64,000 bases of DNA from Ammoniphilus oxalaticus (GTDB lineage: Bacteria; Bacillota; Bacilli; Aneurinibacillales; RAOX-1): contig NZ_MCHY01000008.1 in assembly GCF_003609605.1 (NCBI RefSeq), positions 806,001 through 870,000 of the forward strand, read 5' to 3'. A program made the translations under genes and the position numbers. The notes under the pieces were generated by a model, which searched no databases, was not told the origin of the DNA, and worked only from the letters and a program-made list of their open reading frames with translations. Numbering within the stretch: the stretch's first letter is position 1; each line of letters begins with the position of its first letter. Below, in pieces: positions 36,875 to 45,232 of the stretch.

Positions 36875-37020
36875 GCATAGAATAAAAAGGGTCACAGGCG
36901 ATTATCAATGCCTATGACCCCGATAAATTGCATAACAGACGACACCTCATGGTGATCAGCTCAGTTTGGCAACAGAAATAGACCATTAACCTTTGTCCGA
37001 GGGTGGTCTATTTCTTTTTG
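36875..37020 (+). ncRNA. Candidate antisense RNA antitoxin for the 37.0 kb toxin
   Basis: The plus strand opposite the toxin's 3' region contains an AT-rich TATAAATAG box (about 36865) and a strong hairpin GGGTCAcAGGC...GCCTaTGACCC (36889-36920). A terminator stem AAATAGACCAT...GGTCTATTT with a following TTTTT (about 36976-37020) overlaps the toxin stop codon. Convergent RNAs that share the 3' end match the layout of TxpA/RatA- and BsrG/SR4-type loci. The promoter is weak by eye, so this is inference from layout. Confidence 0.4.
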
Positions 37021-37103
37021 GTCAGCGCGACAATAAGACGAAGTAACGCTACGATGAATAATCCGAACGTTAGCATAACTGTGATAGCTTCATAAATTGT
37101 CAC
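37008..37103 (-). CDS. Putative holin-like type I toxin
   Basis: A 31-residue ORF starting at GTG 37103 with AAGGGGGTG six bases upstream. It begins MTIYEAITVMLTFG, continues as one hydrophobic helix and ends in a Lys-rich tail ALTKKK. This is the hallmark of the small holin-like toxin family (TxpA/BsrG-like), which inserts in the membrane. A possible promoter TTATTA-17-CATAAT lies near 37160-37195. The terminator hairpin overlaps its stop codon. Confidence 0.82.
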   Translation of the reverse strand: MTIYEAITVMLTFGLFIVALLRLIVALTKKK

Positions 37104-37438
37104 GAATTCACCCCCTTCCAAATGGAATAGGAGTGAGCCGACCACCACCCAAGGTTAGCCGATTCTATTATGCAATACCAGTTATATCATAATAAGAATA
37201 AATAGCGGGGTTGTCCGTGAATATCAGTACAGACTGAGTTCGCGTACAGCCCCTATTTTATGCCTGAACCACAACATGATTTTGTAAAAGTCGGTGACGT
37301 TGAGTAGGCGCAGTGTCATAGTTGACAAAAGTCCATCTAATTCTCAGCTTTCGAAAATTTTTCATAGATAAGTGGACTTTGGACACTTAACTCGCCCAAG
37401 GCCCTGCCAAAATGGACGAGCTATAGCCAACAAACAGT
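37104..37438. other. Gene-free spacer with two long hairpins
   Basis: Apart from the toxin leader, the stretch holds a long imperfect stem-loop with ends AAATAGCGGGG and GCCCCTATTTT (about 37200-37260). A second one has arms AAAGTCCA and TGGACTTT (about 37326-37378). No ORF was found. Confidence 0.6.
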
Positions 37439-37490
37439 AAAAGATTGAATCCCTCGCAACTAATGCTGCTGAAAGGTTCAATCTTTTATT
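37439..37490. terminator. Terminator downstream of cupin gene
   Basis: AAAAGATTGAA pairs with TTCAATCTTTT around a 27-nt loop. On the minus strand it lies just past the cupin stop codon. Confidence 0.7.
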
Positions 37491-37513
37491 TTATTCCTTG
37501 TTTCCCCAAGGAG

Positions 37514-38152
37514 CTATCTCATTGTTGGATCGTGTGGTCCATATCTTGGATAGCTGTGATGCGGATGATGTTGCGGAGGAGTTGGGCGTTGATGGTGAAG
37601 GTATGCTTGGGGTTGTTGATGACAATTTTTTGGTGGACCGATCACGACGCGTTCTTTGATCGGGCTTAACGTTTCTTTCACTTGCTGTTCATTTAAACAG
37701 TACGTATGGGCGAACACTTGCGGCGGCAGTAGACGCAACAGATCTGAAAACCAAACGGTTTGCAACAGCGGCGTATCATGCGTCGCCAACAGGTGAGTCC
37801 GATCTTCCGTCGCCGTCGCGTAATGCAGCCAACCTTGCGGGAAGCTGGCGACTTGACCGGGTTTAAGCGGAAAGTTGCGCAGTTCATTTGTAAACGGATT
37901 AATAAAGGAAGCAACGGCCGCGCCGGATACACAATAGAGTAATTCAGACGCATTCGGGTGGGAGTGGGGTTCCACCACGTTGCCCGCATCGAGAAACACA
38001 TCAAGCAAAAAGATGTTCCCGATCGTGTTCAGTTGCTGAATCCCGACCCCATTGACAAAATTGCGCGGATCCTTTTGATAAATCGGGTTGTTCCGCAAAT
38101 CGTACGTGTAGCGCGCATTTGGCGACGCAAAATCCATATAAGAAACAGCCAT
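37514..38152 (-). CDS. Cupin protein with His/Pro-rich tail, possible spore-coat protein
   Basis: 212 residues. A single cupin barrel has metal-binding residues in VEPHSHPNASELLY and a second-motif histidine in GWLHYA. After residue 165 comes a low-complexity tail rich in Pro, His and Gln (HHQRPTPPQHHPHHSYP), as seen in Bacillales spore-coat proteins. The enzymatic role is unknown. GAGGTG precedes the ATG. Confidence 0.82.
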   Translation of the reverse strand: MAVSYMDFASPNARYTYDLRNNPIYQKDPRNFVNGVGIQQLNTIGNIFLLDVFLDAGNVVEPHSHPNASELLYCVSGAAVASFINPFTNELRNFPLKPGQVASFPQGWLHYATATEDRTHLLATHDTPLLQTVWFSDLLRLLPPQVFAHTYCLNEQQVKETLSPIKERVVIGPPKNCHQQPQAYLHHQRPTPPQHHPHHSYPRYGPHDPTMR

Positions 38153-38472
38153 TTAAATCAACACCTCGTTCAAAAGTAATAACCTGTCATAGCCTATGCG
38201 AGCAGTTGAGCGAAGGTGTAGTTCGTCGCGCAAAATAAAAACGGGGCTGATTGAAATATGATTTGAAGAATTGTGTAGCTTTTGTATGCAGGTAAACCTA
38301 ACTTCGATAAGTTTCGTTATCTCCGGCGTCCTTTTTTGGAGAAACAAAAGAAATTTGTGGGGATCGCGCAGAACGTCGGGATGAGGAGAGTGGCTTTCCC
38401 ACAATGAGTGATCGGTCTTTCACAATTATTTCTTGTCCTTTTTGATTAAGGGTTTAGCCTGCTGTTATCTTT
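38153..38472. other. Gene-free 320-bp spacer
   Basis: No supported gene. A plus-strand frame 38282-38407 starting at TTG reads 41 protein-like residues (GKPNFDKFRYLRRPFLEKQ ... RRVAFPQ) but lacks a good ribosome site. It may be a gene remnant. Confidence 0.35.
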
Positions 38473-38706
38473 TTATGATTTCGGATAAAAGACAGCCTTC
38501 ACCTTATCTACTGTGATTCCAATAATAAAGAACGACAATAGGTGATGAATATAATACGATTCAATCCGATCAAACTTGATAGGGATAATGAAATAACCTG
38601 GATTCAAACCAATTAACACAAGATTTCCTTCATCAAATCCAAAAGCGTGAAAAAGGCAAATCCCGATACTTAATATGGATAACCAAAAAGAAAACTTTTT
38701 GAGCAT
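38473..38706 (-). CDS. Small two-helix membrane protein
   Basis: 77 residues with hydrophobic segments at about 5-22 and 53-66; not recognised. A perfect AGGAGGT lies six bases upstream of ATG 38706, which makes the call solid despite its size. Confidence 0.72.
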   Translation of the reverse strand: MLKKFSFWLSILSIGICLFHAFGFDEGNLVLIGLNPGYFIIPIKFDRIESYYIHHLLSFFIIGITVDKVKAVFYPKS

Positions 38707-38919
38707 GACTACCTCCTATGATTCCACCCATATAAGGGAACGACCTGGCCTTCATTTTTAAAGTGTCGATGATTATAAGCTTAATGGTTCACTTCAAAAT
38801 CGGTAAGTACTCATGTTTTCTGGTACCTTTTAAACGCATTTAATTGTATTGCAAGAATGGCCTCGTTGGCGTAGGTTGACAGCAGAAACAACGGTTTGTC
38901 ACGCTAGAGTTAATATAAG
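38707..38919. other. Short spacer
   Basis: Nothing recognisable apart from AT-rich sequence. Confidence 0.5.
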
Positions 38920-39063
38920 GTGAACCTAGTACTTATTTTAGTTGTCATTATAATAGGGAGCTGTCTAATTGAAAATCAAGTCACGCGCGTACATGGAGCC
39001 GAAGTGATAGCCCCCTTCATTCTGTGTGTGATGAAGTTGGGGCTGGACATCGTTTTTGGATGA
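38920..39063 (+). CDS. Possible small membrane peptide
   Basis: A frame of 47 codons from GTG 38920 begins with a strongly hydrophobic stretch (VLILVVIIIGSC) and continues IENQVTRVHGAEVIAPF to a second hydrophobic segment. It looks like a protein, but no clear ribosome site precedes it. It could be an unannotated small membrane protein or a remnant. Confidence 0.3.
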   Translation: MNLVLILVVIIIGSCLIENQVTRVHGAEVIAPFILCVMKLGLDIVFG

Positions 39064-39078
39064 ATTCATCACCCGATA

Positions 39079-39489
39079 TTATAGGGATCCTATTTCCTCT
39101 AAAAACGTTGGAAGCATTTCATCGGCTAATTGAGACCAATTCGTTAGCAATTCGTCCCTTTGCTGCTCATCTAAATAGGTATTAAAAAAGGCATAGTATC
39201 GATTTTGGACGCCGTCGTATTGGATCATGCCTGAATCAGTCAATCGTTTTAACTGTCCTTTTTTTCGTTTTCTATCTGTCTTGGATAAATCTTCAAACAT
39301 ATGTTTGTGGGAAATTCCCTCTTCCTCTGCGCTGCATAGCAGTAAAAGAACATAATAATCAGGGGCTTTTAGGATCGTGTCATCTGGAGAGATAATTGCG
39401 TCTTTTGTCCACCCTTTGGGCATATACGTGTGTGTCTCGTCTTGAAAAAATAAAACCTTGCCGTTGTGTGTAAAGGCGTTCTTTTTCAT
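39079..39489 (-). CDS. Unknown soluble protein
   Basis: 136 residues, family not recognised. The central part (DDTILKAPDYYVLLLLCSAEEEGISHKHMFEDLS, LKRLTDSGMIQYDG) is compatible with a winged-helix fold, which would suggest a regulator, but that is weak. AAAGGAAG lies 8 bp before ATG 39489. Confidence 0.65.
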   Translation of the reverse strand: MKKNAFTHNGKVLFFQDETHTYMPKGWTKDAIISPDDTILKAPDYYVLLLLCSAEEEGISHKHMFEDLSKTDRKRKKGQLKRLTDSGMIQYDGVQNRYYAFFNTYLDEQQRDELLTNWSQLADEMLPTFLEEIGSL

Positions 39490-39648
39490 GAGTTAACTTC
39501 CTTTCTTTATGTAGGTTACATGAAAGAGGTTACTTTATAGATTATATCATTCTGTTACAGTTTAATAAAAATTTAAAAAAGGTATCGGGAACGATTATGT
39601 GAAGTATATAGGACGCGAAGTGAAAAATAGCGAAAGGGGGATTTAAAG

Positions 39649-39954
39649 ATGCTAGAGTTCAGTATTATTTCAGTTATTATTTCCTTACTCGTCGGCGTTT
39701 TTTTATCGGTTCGCGCAAAAAAGAAGGTCAAAGTGGATAAAGGTTTTAAAATTAATTACTTTGGATTATCATACAGAAGAAAGATGATCCGAACCATAAT
39801 AAATTTCCCTGTAGTCGCTTCATTGCTTTTTGCAATGAATTATTTTAGATATTGGAGTTTAAAGACAGTTTTACTATGGGGACTATTATTTTTTCTAGTT
39901 AATATGGTCCAACTACTATACAATTACAATAAGTGGAAGAGGCATGAAGCGTAA
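39649..39954 (+). CDS. Small membrane protein
   Basis: 101 residues. TM1 lies at about 4-22, then a Lys-rich segment, then TM2 (about 50-66) and TM3 (about 71-92). Not recognised. GAAAGGGGG precedes the ATG at 8 bp. Monocistronic as far as can be seen. Confidence 0.7.
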   Translation: MLEFSIISVIISLLVGVFLSVRAKKKVKVDKGFKINYFGLSYRRKMIRTIINFPVVASLLFAMNYFRYWSLKTVLLWGLLFFLVNMVQLLYNYNKWKRHEA

Positions 39955-39973
39955 TCGAATTTCATGTCAACTC

Positions 39974-40234
39974 TTATTCACGTTCTTCAGCAATTTTTCC
40001 CTTGCCTGCTTTATCGAAGTCAATGTACCACTCTATTTCGGAAATATATTTTATATGCCCTGCCTTGACGGCTCGATCCCACGTTTGTTTGACTATATCA
40101 TCGAGAACCTTTTTCTCATGTTCACTTCTTTCTCTTCTACGGATTTTAGGTGTGGAGCCCTTAGATTCCTATATTTTCCTCTCTACTTCTTTTTGTTTGG
40201 ATTTAATGTTTTCTTTAAGACGGTTAAAATCCAT
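39974..40234 (-). pseudogene. Decayed small gene with in-frame amber stop
   Basis: From ATG 40234 the minus strand reads MDFNRLKENIKSKQKEVERK, then a TAG at 40169-40171. The same frame goes on for 64 codons of clearly protein-like, charged sequence (RRRERSEHEKKVLDDIVKQTW ends a helix; later YISEIEWYIDFDKAGKGK) to TAA 39974. TTAGGAG lies upstream. The family is not recognised. A long plus-strand frame here (39944-40309) is its shadow. Confidence 0.6.
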
Positions 40235-40366
40235 TTCTCGCAAGAGATTCAACTCCTAACTGCTCAAACCAATTCAATATCCCTTTCCGATATTAGGTTC
40301 CTTTCCTGAAAGCGATTGCAGATCCATCCAAAACCCGCGTTCTTTGTTACCTTCATTGAGGTTCAT
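40224..40366 (-). pseudogene. Frameshifted small gene upstream of 40234
   Basis: ATG 40366 opens MNLNEGNKERGFWMDLQSLS and stops at 40274. In another frame the sequence continues ILNWFEQLGVESLARNGF to a stop at 40224, overlapping the start of the next gene. One missing base in the GGG near 40280 would join the two parts into a 47-residue protein. The layout suggests a two-gene unit that has decayed. Confidence 0.5.
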
Positions 40367-40572
40367 CTAGTAGTTTGACTGATTAAGCCGCTTTGGGTCC
40401 TCGTTGAAAAGGGAGGGTGAGCTTTTATTATAACATTTTTCATTTCTATTTGTTTAAAAATGTAAATGCGCTAAAGGATAGTATTCCATATAATCTTTGT
40501 GGAACGATGTAGAACCATGTAAGCTTAAGTATGGTAAAAAAGGGACAAAAGTCCAGGTGAGGAGTAAACGTT

Positions 40573-40710
40573 ATTATTGTTCAGGGAATTAAGCAGGATG
40601 TTCCCATATATACAGGAGATCGAAAAGCCCGTATATTTTGGGACTTGCTGGCTAGTTATCGCATAAATCAGATTAATTTGGGAATTTTGTATAAAGTATA
40701 TTTAAAATAG
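40573..40710 (+). CDS. Possible 45-codon ORF with ATT start
   Basis: AGGTGAGGAG (40555-40564) is an excellent ribosome site, yet the codon at the right distance is ATT. The frame runs 45 codons: IKQDVPIYTGDRKARIFWD, then LLASYRINQINLGILYK. There is no ATG, GTG or TTG in frame before it. It is either a gene using a rare ATT start, which is known for infC, or a decayed one. It lies directly upstream of the methyltransferase gene. Confidence 0.35.
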   Translation: MIVQGIKQDVPIYTGDRKARIFWDLLASYRINQINLGILYKVYLK

Positions 40711-40722
40711 AAGGAGTAGATT

Positions 40723-41319
40723 ATGGAGAATAACGTGTTTGATCAAGTAGCTAAAAAATACGATACAGAAAAACAAATTGAACTAGCTAACGTTATTGTT
40801 GAGGAAGTGAGGCGAGAACTACAAAATAGCACATCAAAATCTTTAATCGATTATGGGGGTGGCACTGGCCTAGTCGGTTTAAACTTATCAGACCAAGTGA
40901 GTTCTGTTTTGTTGGTGGATTCGTCGAAACAAATGCTAGAATTTGCAAAAGAAAAAATCTCTGAAATGGGAATTACAAACTCAAAAGCGCTACGATCAGA
41001 CTTTACGGAGGAGAGCTCCGATCTTAAGGCGGACATCATTTTAATGTCCCTGGTTCTTCTACATATCCCAGATACTAAAAAGATTATTCACGCATTGTAT
41101 CGCGCTTTAAATGATGGCGGTAAGCTCATTATTGTTGACTTTGATAAAAATGATAACGTTCATCATCCAAAAGTTCATAATGGTTTTTCCCATGAAAGCT
41201 TGAAAAGTATATTAGCGAGTGTCGGATTTAAATCCACCGAAATTAGGACATTTTATCATGGGAATCGGATCTTTATGAACCAAGATGCTTCAATGTTTAT
41301 AGCGACTAGCATAAAGTGA
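40723..41319 (+). CDS. Class I SAM-dependent methyltransferase
   Basis: 198 residues with motif I LIDYGGGTGLVGL (about 42-54), motif II VLLVDSSKQML and the post-motif MSLVLLHIPDTKKII. The acceptor is unknown. It is more AT-rich than the methyltransferase gene at 4.7 kb and only distantly related to it. AGAAGGAG precedes the ATG. Confidence 0.9.
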   Translation: MENNVFDQVAKKYDTEKQIELANVIVEEVRRELQNSTSKSLIDYGGGTGLVGLNLSDQVSSVLLVDSSKQMLEFAKEKISEMGITNSKALRSDFTEESSDLKADIILMSLVLLHIPDTKKIIHALYRALNDGGKLIIVDFDKNDNVHHPKVHNGFSHESLKSILASVGFKSTEIRTFYHGNRIFMNQDASMFIATSIK

Positions 41320-41463
41320 CTTTTTTAGCCTTCATCAACACTTCAATCATCTTATTACATTGACGTAATTTTCCATTAACTATATATAAAAAGTAGATTT
41401 AGTATATGCGCTAGGGGTTAGGGGTGTTATTTAACTGAGATGAGTCATGAACTTAAACCCTTC

Positions 41464-41502
41464 GGACCCGAACACGGTGGATAGTCATTGATGTTCGGGT
41501 CC
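41464..41502. terminator. Perfect 11-bp inverted repeat between convergent genes
   Basis: GGACCCGAACA...TGTTCGGGTCC with a 17-nt loop. No T run follows on either strand, so the terminator role is uncertain. Confidence 0.4.
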
Positions 41503-41544
41503 TCAGCATGTTAGATGTCATCTGGTAAAATGTCTATTCGGGGA

Positions 41545-41955
41545 TCAAGAAGATTTATCTCTAACTCCGAGATAGATCTTCAATGCATCCTGAAGCACAT
41601 ATGAGAAATTGACATTGTTTTCTTGCGCTAAATTGTCGAGCCACTTTGGGATCGTTAATGTCTTTTTAACCGATTTGTTCTCTATTTCATGTCGGAAGGG
41701 GGGCATCCACGCTTCTACAAGTACAACCACTTGATTATGTCCCACACTGATTGACTTTACTTTTGAAGGTTGTGGAATCATATCCTTATCTTGTTCTAAC
41801 CCGTATAAATGTAAAGCCATTGCCTCTTTCGCCATACGTAAAGCTTCTTCCTCCGTATTCCCGCACGTATAGCAACCAGGGAGATCGGGGAATTCAATTG
41901 AAATCCCATCTTCCGCATAATCAAATATTGCGGGATAAATATATCGATCGCTCAT
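41545..41955 (-). CDS. hicB: HicB-family antitoxin
   Basis: 136 residues. The N-terminal HicB fold has YPAIFDYAEDGISIEFPDLPGCYTCGNTEEEAL; a C-terminal ribbon-helix-helix segment (SVKKTLTIPKWLDNLAQENNVNFSYVLQDAL) should bind the operator. It normally neutralises HicA, an mRNA interferase. The upstream hicA is a pseudogene, so this antitoxin appears orphaned. Confidence 0.9.
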   Translation of the reverse strand: MSDRYIYPAIFDYAEDGISIEFPDLPGCYTCGNTEEEALRMAKEAMALHLYGLEQDKDMIPQPSKVKSISVGHNQVVVLVEAWMPPFRHEIENKSVKKTLTIPKWLDNLAQENNVNFSYVLQDALKIYLGVRDKSS

Positions 41956-42012
41956 TTATATCAGCTCCAGTTGATCTATTATAATTTATATATAGACTTG
42001 CTGGAATGAAGG

Positions 42013-42208
42013 TTATACCTTTATTCCAGCTTGTTTTAAAATGCTTTTTTGCGTTCGAATAGGAAGGTCTTTCTTTGGATGAGGGGTGGTAACGAACCCA
42101 GGCTTCACGGAATGTTTAAATTAATGATAATCGCCTTTTAACTCGCACTAACACCCACCCATCTACTTCAATGAGCTTCATAATCTCTCTCGATGAATAT
42201 GCCTTCAA
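42013..42208 (-). pseudogene. hicA: hicA toxin pseudogene
   Basis: From TTG 42208 (GAGAGGAAA upstream) the minus strand encodes YSSREIMKLIEVDGWVLVRVK, the HicA N-terminus. One extra A in the following AAAA run shifts the frame. In the new frame comes GDYH, a TAA where Gln is expected, then FKHSVKPGFVTTPHPKKDLP and SILKQAGIKV. The double-stranded-RNA-binding-like HicA domain with its active histidine is recognisable but carries two lesions. The overlapping hicB is intact. Confidence 0.85.
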
Positions 42209-42312
42209 TTTCCTCTCTTCCCTTTAAATCGCATCTTACCATAAAACACGTGTTGTTATACGTGTTGAACCAAAAAGGGGAATGAACAAATCAAGAATTG
42301 ATTGATCACCTC

Positions 42313-42502
42313 CATCACGACGCGTAATCCGAGATTCCAGAGCTCAACGCGTCGTGACGCCATCAATCATGACGCATCCAACGATATTTCGGGTACGAAT
42401 GCGTCGTGATCCCCCTCATCACGACGCGTAATCTGAGATTCCAGAGCTCAACGCGTCGTGACGCCATCGATCATGACGTATCCAACGAGATCCCAGGTTC
42501 AA
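42313..42502. repeat. Two 104-bp direct repeats made of palindromes
   Basis: Copies start at 42313 and 42417; the second is complete for about 85 bp. Each has an 11-bp perfect inverted pair TCACGACGCGT...ACGCGTCGTGA (42315-42325/42347-42357 and 42419-42429/42451-42461). Copy 1 also has ATCATGACGCAT...ATGCGTCGTGAT (42366-42377/42399-42410). The motif CGTCGTGA thus recurs on both strands. The repeats lie 150 bp before the TPP enzyme gene and cannot code. Confidence 0.88.
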
Positions 42503-42645
42503 ACCGTCTTTCCGGCCATCCCCCTTTTCCACGAATGACAGATAGTAACGATCCCAGCTATACGGAAATTTTATCGCCGCGAATGGAAAGACTTGGCTTG
42601 GGGATAATGACATTATCCATCGAAGTTTTGAAAGGGTTGAGTTGC

Positions 42646-44316
42646 GTGAAAGATGTGGAACCTTTTATCTCAAAAACAGCCCGACCCGTTCCCGACGCGA
42701 AGACGCCGTTCACTACACCCACTGTTGCGGAGGGCATCGTCGAACAGCTGGCTATGTGGGGAGTGGAAAGGATCTACGGGGTGATTGGGGATGCTATTTT
42801 TGGTTTAATGGATGCCATCGCGCGGCAGGATAAAATTAAATTTATCGCCGTTAAACATGAATCCGTCGCTTCACTCATGGCTTCCGCCGAGGCGAAGTTA
42901 ACGGGCAAGCTCGGTGTCTGTATTTCACAAATGGGTCCAGGTCTCGGAAATCTGTTAAACGGATTGGGGAATGCTTCCATCGATCAGACGCCAGTGTTGG
43001 CGATCACGGGTCAGGCTCCGCTTCATAAGATCGGAACGGATTATAAACAATATGTGGACCAGCAAGAAGCGGTGAAACCATTTGCTACTTTTTCTTCGCT
43101 CGTTGTTCATCCGGATACATGCCCCAGTTTATTGGGAAAAGCGATGAACATTGCTTTATCGGAGAGCGCGGTCACCCATTTATCCATTCCAGAGGATGTC
43201 TTTTCGATGCCACTGAGTAAACCGCTATTCCCGCCTCCCCTTTTTCCGAATCAGACCTTGACGAACCCCAATGAAGAGACAATCGCGCAAGTCGTCAATA
43301 CGATGAAGACAGCCAAACAACCGATGATTTTACTTGGCTATGGGGCTAAGGGCGCGGGCAACTCGATTGAGGCTTTGGCCGAACAGTGGGGCGCGGGCAT
43401 TGTCACCGATTGGGAAGGGAAGGGGATCGTTGCCGATTCTTCGCCTTTTCTATTGGGCGGGATTGGGACAGGCGGCAATCCGCATGCCGCATATCTTTTT
43501 GAAAGGGCGGATGTCGTCCTAAGTGTCGGGACCACATGGTGGAATGAGAACGACACCCCACGGAAGGTTAAAATCATTCAAATCGCAAATCATCAAACGA
43601 AGGTACTAAAATCGACCCCAATCGAGATAGGGATTTGCGGGAATCTAGAAACGATCCTCCTCTCCAATCTACGAGACTATCAATCTAACACAGGGTGGAT
43701 GGACCGCATTCGCGACGTTAAAAAGATGTGGGATCGGGAGAATGAAAACGAGGGGAATGTGAGCGGGTCCCCCGTTCCGCCCCCAGCGATTGTTCGAGCG
43801 CTTGAAAAAACAATCGAATCAGACGCGATTGTGACCTTGGATTTAGGAAATGTAACGATTTGGTTTACCCGAAATTTTCGCGCTCAACAACAGAAGGTGA
43901 TCACTTCCAGTCGCTGGCGGACAATGGGATTTTCCCTTCCCGCCGCGATGGCAGCCCAACTTTGTTATCCGACAAAAAGAGTGGTTGCTGTTGTCGGTGA
44001 TGGGGGATTGGAAATGGTCTTGGCGGATTTACTTACAGCAACGCGTTATCAATTGCCGATTACGATTGTTTTGTTTAATAACGGGGGCTTGCAAATGGAA
44101 CGGGATAAAATGCTTATGAAAGGCCTGATCCCCGAAGGGACGGATTTGACGAACCCCGATTTTGCAATACTTGCGGAGGCATGTGGTTGGACAGCTTTTA
44201 AGGTAGACCACAGCGACCAGCTGGTATCGGTATTTCAGCAGGCATTTGCGACTAACGCCCCTTGCTTGATCGATATATGCGCGGCGCCTGTGACTCATCC
44301 AGATTTTAAAAAATAA
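42646..44316 (+). CDS. Thiamine pyrophosphate enzyme, pyruvate oxidase/acetolactate synthase-like
   Basis: 556 residues with the three-domain TPP fold. The N-terminal PYR domain has GVIGDAIFGLMDAIA and the catalytic Glu in KHESVASLMA. The central domain has LLGYGAKGAGNSIEAL. The C-terminal PP domain has the cofactor motif GDGGLEMVLADL ending in LFNNGGLQMER. It resembles B. subtilis YdaP (pyruvate oxidase-like) more than biosynthetic IlvB. The frame is open to 42406 through the repeats. GTG 42646 is preferred, with AAAGGG 9 bp upstream; ATG 42583 or 42607 are alternatives. It is followed closely by an SDR gene, possibly a stress unit. Confidence 0.88.
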   Translation: MKDVEPFISKTARPVPDAKTPFTTPTVAEGIVEQLAMWGVERIYGVIGDAIFGLMDAIARQDKIKFIAVKHESVASLMASAEAKLTGKLGVCISQMGPGLGNLLNGLGNASIDQTPVLAITGQAPLHKIGTDYKQYVDQQEAVKPFATFSSLVVHPDTCPSLLGKAMNIALSESAVTHLSIPEDVFSMPLSKPLFPPPLFPNQTLTNPNEETIAQVVNTMKTAKQPMILLGYGAKGAGNSIEALAEQWGAGIVTDWEGKGIVADSSPFLLGGIGTGGNPHAAYLFERADVVLSVGTTWWNENDTPRKVKIIQIANHQTKVLKSTPIEIGICGNLETILLSNLRDYQSNTGWMDRIRDVKKMWDRENENEGNVSGSPVPPPAIVRALEKTIESDAIVTLDLGNVTIWFTRNFRAQQQKVITSSRWRTMGFSLPAAMAAQLCYPTKRVVAVVGDGGLEMVLADLLTATRYQLPITIVLFNNGGLQMERDKMLMKGLIPEGTDLTNPDFAILAEACGWTAFKVDHSDQLVSVFQQAFATNAPCLIDICAAPVTHPDFKK

Positions 44317-44335
44317 GAAAGAGTAGGTGGAAATC

Positions 44336-45205
44336 ATGAATAATCAGTGTAATCAAACGTCCGCATTCCCGCCACAACATCAGGACCAACAACCGGGCAT
44401 TGAATCGTTAATGAATCCGCGTCCCATTTTTGATAACCCAAACTATAAGGCGTCCGACAAACTTTTGAATAAAGTGGCGATTGTAACGGGCGGCGATAGC
44501 GGTCTAGGCAGGGCGATCTCGGTAGCCTTTGCAAAAGAGGGGGCCGACGTCGTGATTGTTTATTACAACGAACACGAGGATGCAAAGGAAACCCAACACT
44601 ATGTGGAGAGTCAAGGTCGGCGCTGCCTGCTTCTTCCGGGGGACATCGGCGATGAAAACTTCTGTAGGAAAGTGGTCGATCAAACAATCCAGAAATTCAA
44701 TAAAATTGATATTCTTGTAAATAACGCGGCTGAGCAACACGTGCAACAAAATCTTGAAGACATCACAACAGATCAATTAATGAAAACGTTCCAAACGAAC
44801 TTTTTCGGACTATTTTTCCTAACCAAATTAGTTTTACCACACTTGGGGCAAGGTTCCGCCATCATTAATTCCGCCTCGCTAACAGCGTACGAAGGAAACA
44901 AACTTCTAATGGATTACTCAGCTACAAAAGGGGCGATCGTTTCGTTCACGCGTTCGTTATCCAAGTCATTGGCAGAAAAAGGGATTCGCGTCAATGGGGT
45001 CGTGCCCGGTACCGTTTGGACTCCGTTGATTCCAGCGTCTTTTCCCGCGGATCAGGTGGCTGATTGGGGGAATACGAACCCGATGAAACGAGCCGGGCAA
45101 CCGTCGGAAATCGCCCCTGCCTATGTTTTCCTCGCTTCCGATGATGCCTCTTATATTACGGGTCAGATGATTCATGCGACAGGCGGCGTCGTGGTCAACG
45201 GTTAA
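44336..45205 (+). CDS. SDR family oxidoreductase (YhdF/YdaD-like)
   Basis: 289 residues, with a 45-residue N-terminal extension (Gln/Pro-rich, GIESLMNPRPIFDNPNY) typical of the general-stress SDRs of Bacillus. NAD(P) motif is VTGGDSGLGRA, the NNAAEQH motif is present, the catalytic Ser lies in NSASLTAYEG and the active site is YSATKGA. The C-terminal GQMIHATGG is conserved. ATG 44336 follows GTAGGTGG; a GTG at 44327 overlaps that site. Confidence 0.9.
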   Translation: MNNQCNQTSAFPPQHQDQQPGIESLMNPRPIFDNPNYKASDKLLNKVAIVTGGDSGLGRAISVAFAKEGADVVIVYYNEHEDAKETQHYVESQGRRCLLLPGDIGDENFCRKVVDQTIQKFNKIDILVNNAAEQHVQQNLEDITTDQLMKTFQTNFFGLFFLTKLVLPHLGQGSAIINSASLTAYEGNKLLMDYSATKGAIVSFTRSLSKSLAEKGIRVNGVVPGTVWTPLIPASFPADQVADWGNTNPMKRAGQPSEIAPAYVFLASDDASYITGQMIHATGGVVVNG

Positions 45206-45232
45206 AAACATCAATTATATGGAGGATTTGGA

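Noticed and set aside
38153-38404. Minus-strand ORF of 83 codons
   Set aside because: No ribosome site, and composition not convincing.
39944-40309. Plus-strand ORF of 121 codons
   Set aside because: No ribosome site, improbable Phe/Leu/Ser-rich composition, and the opposite strand carries protein-like (though broken) frames.
42406-42645. N-terminal extension of the TPP enzyme
   Set aside because: The frame is open through the palindromic repeats by chance; the normal family N-terminus and a ribosome site are at 42646.
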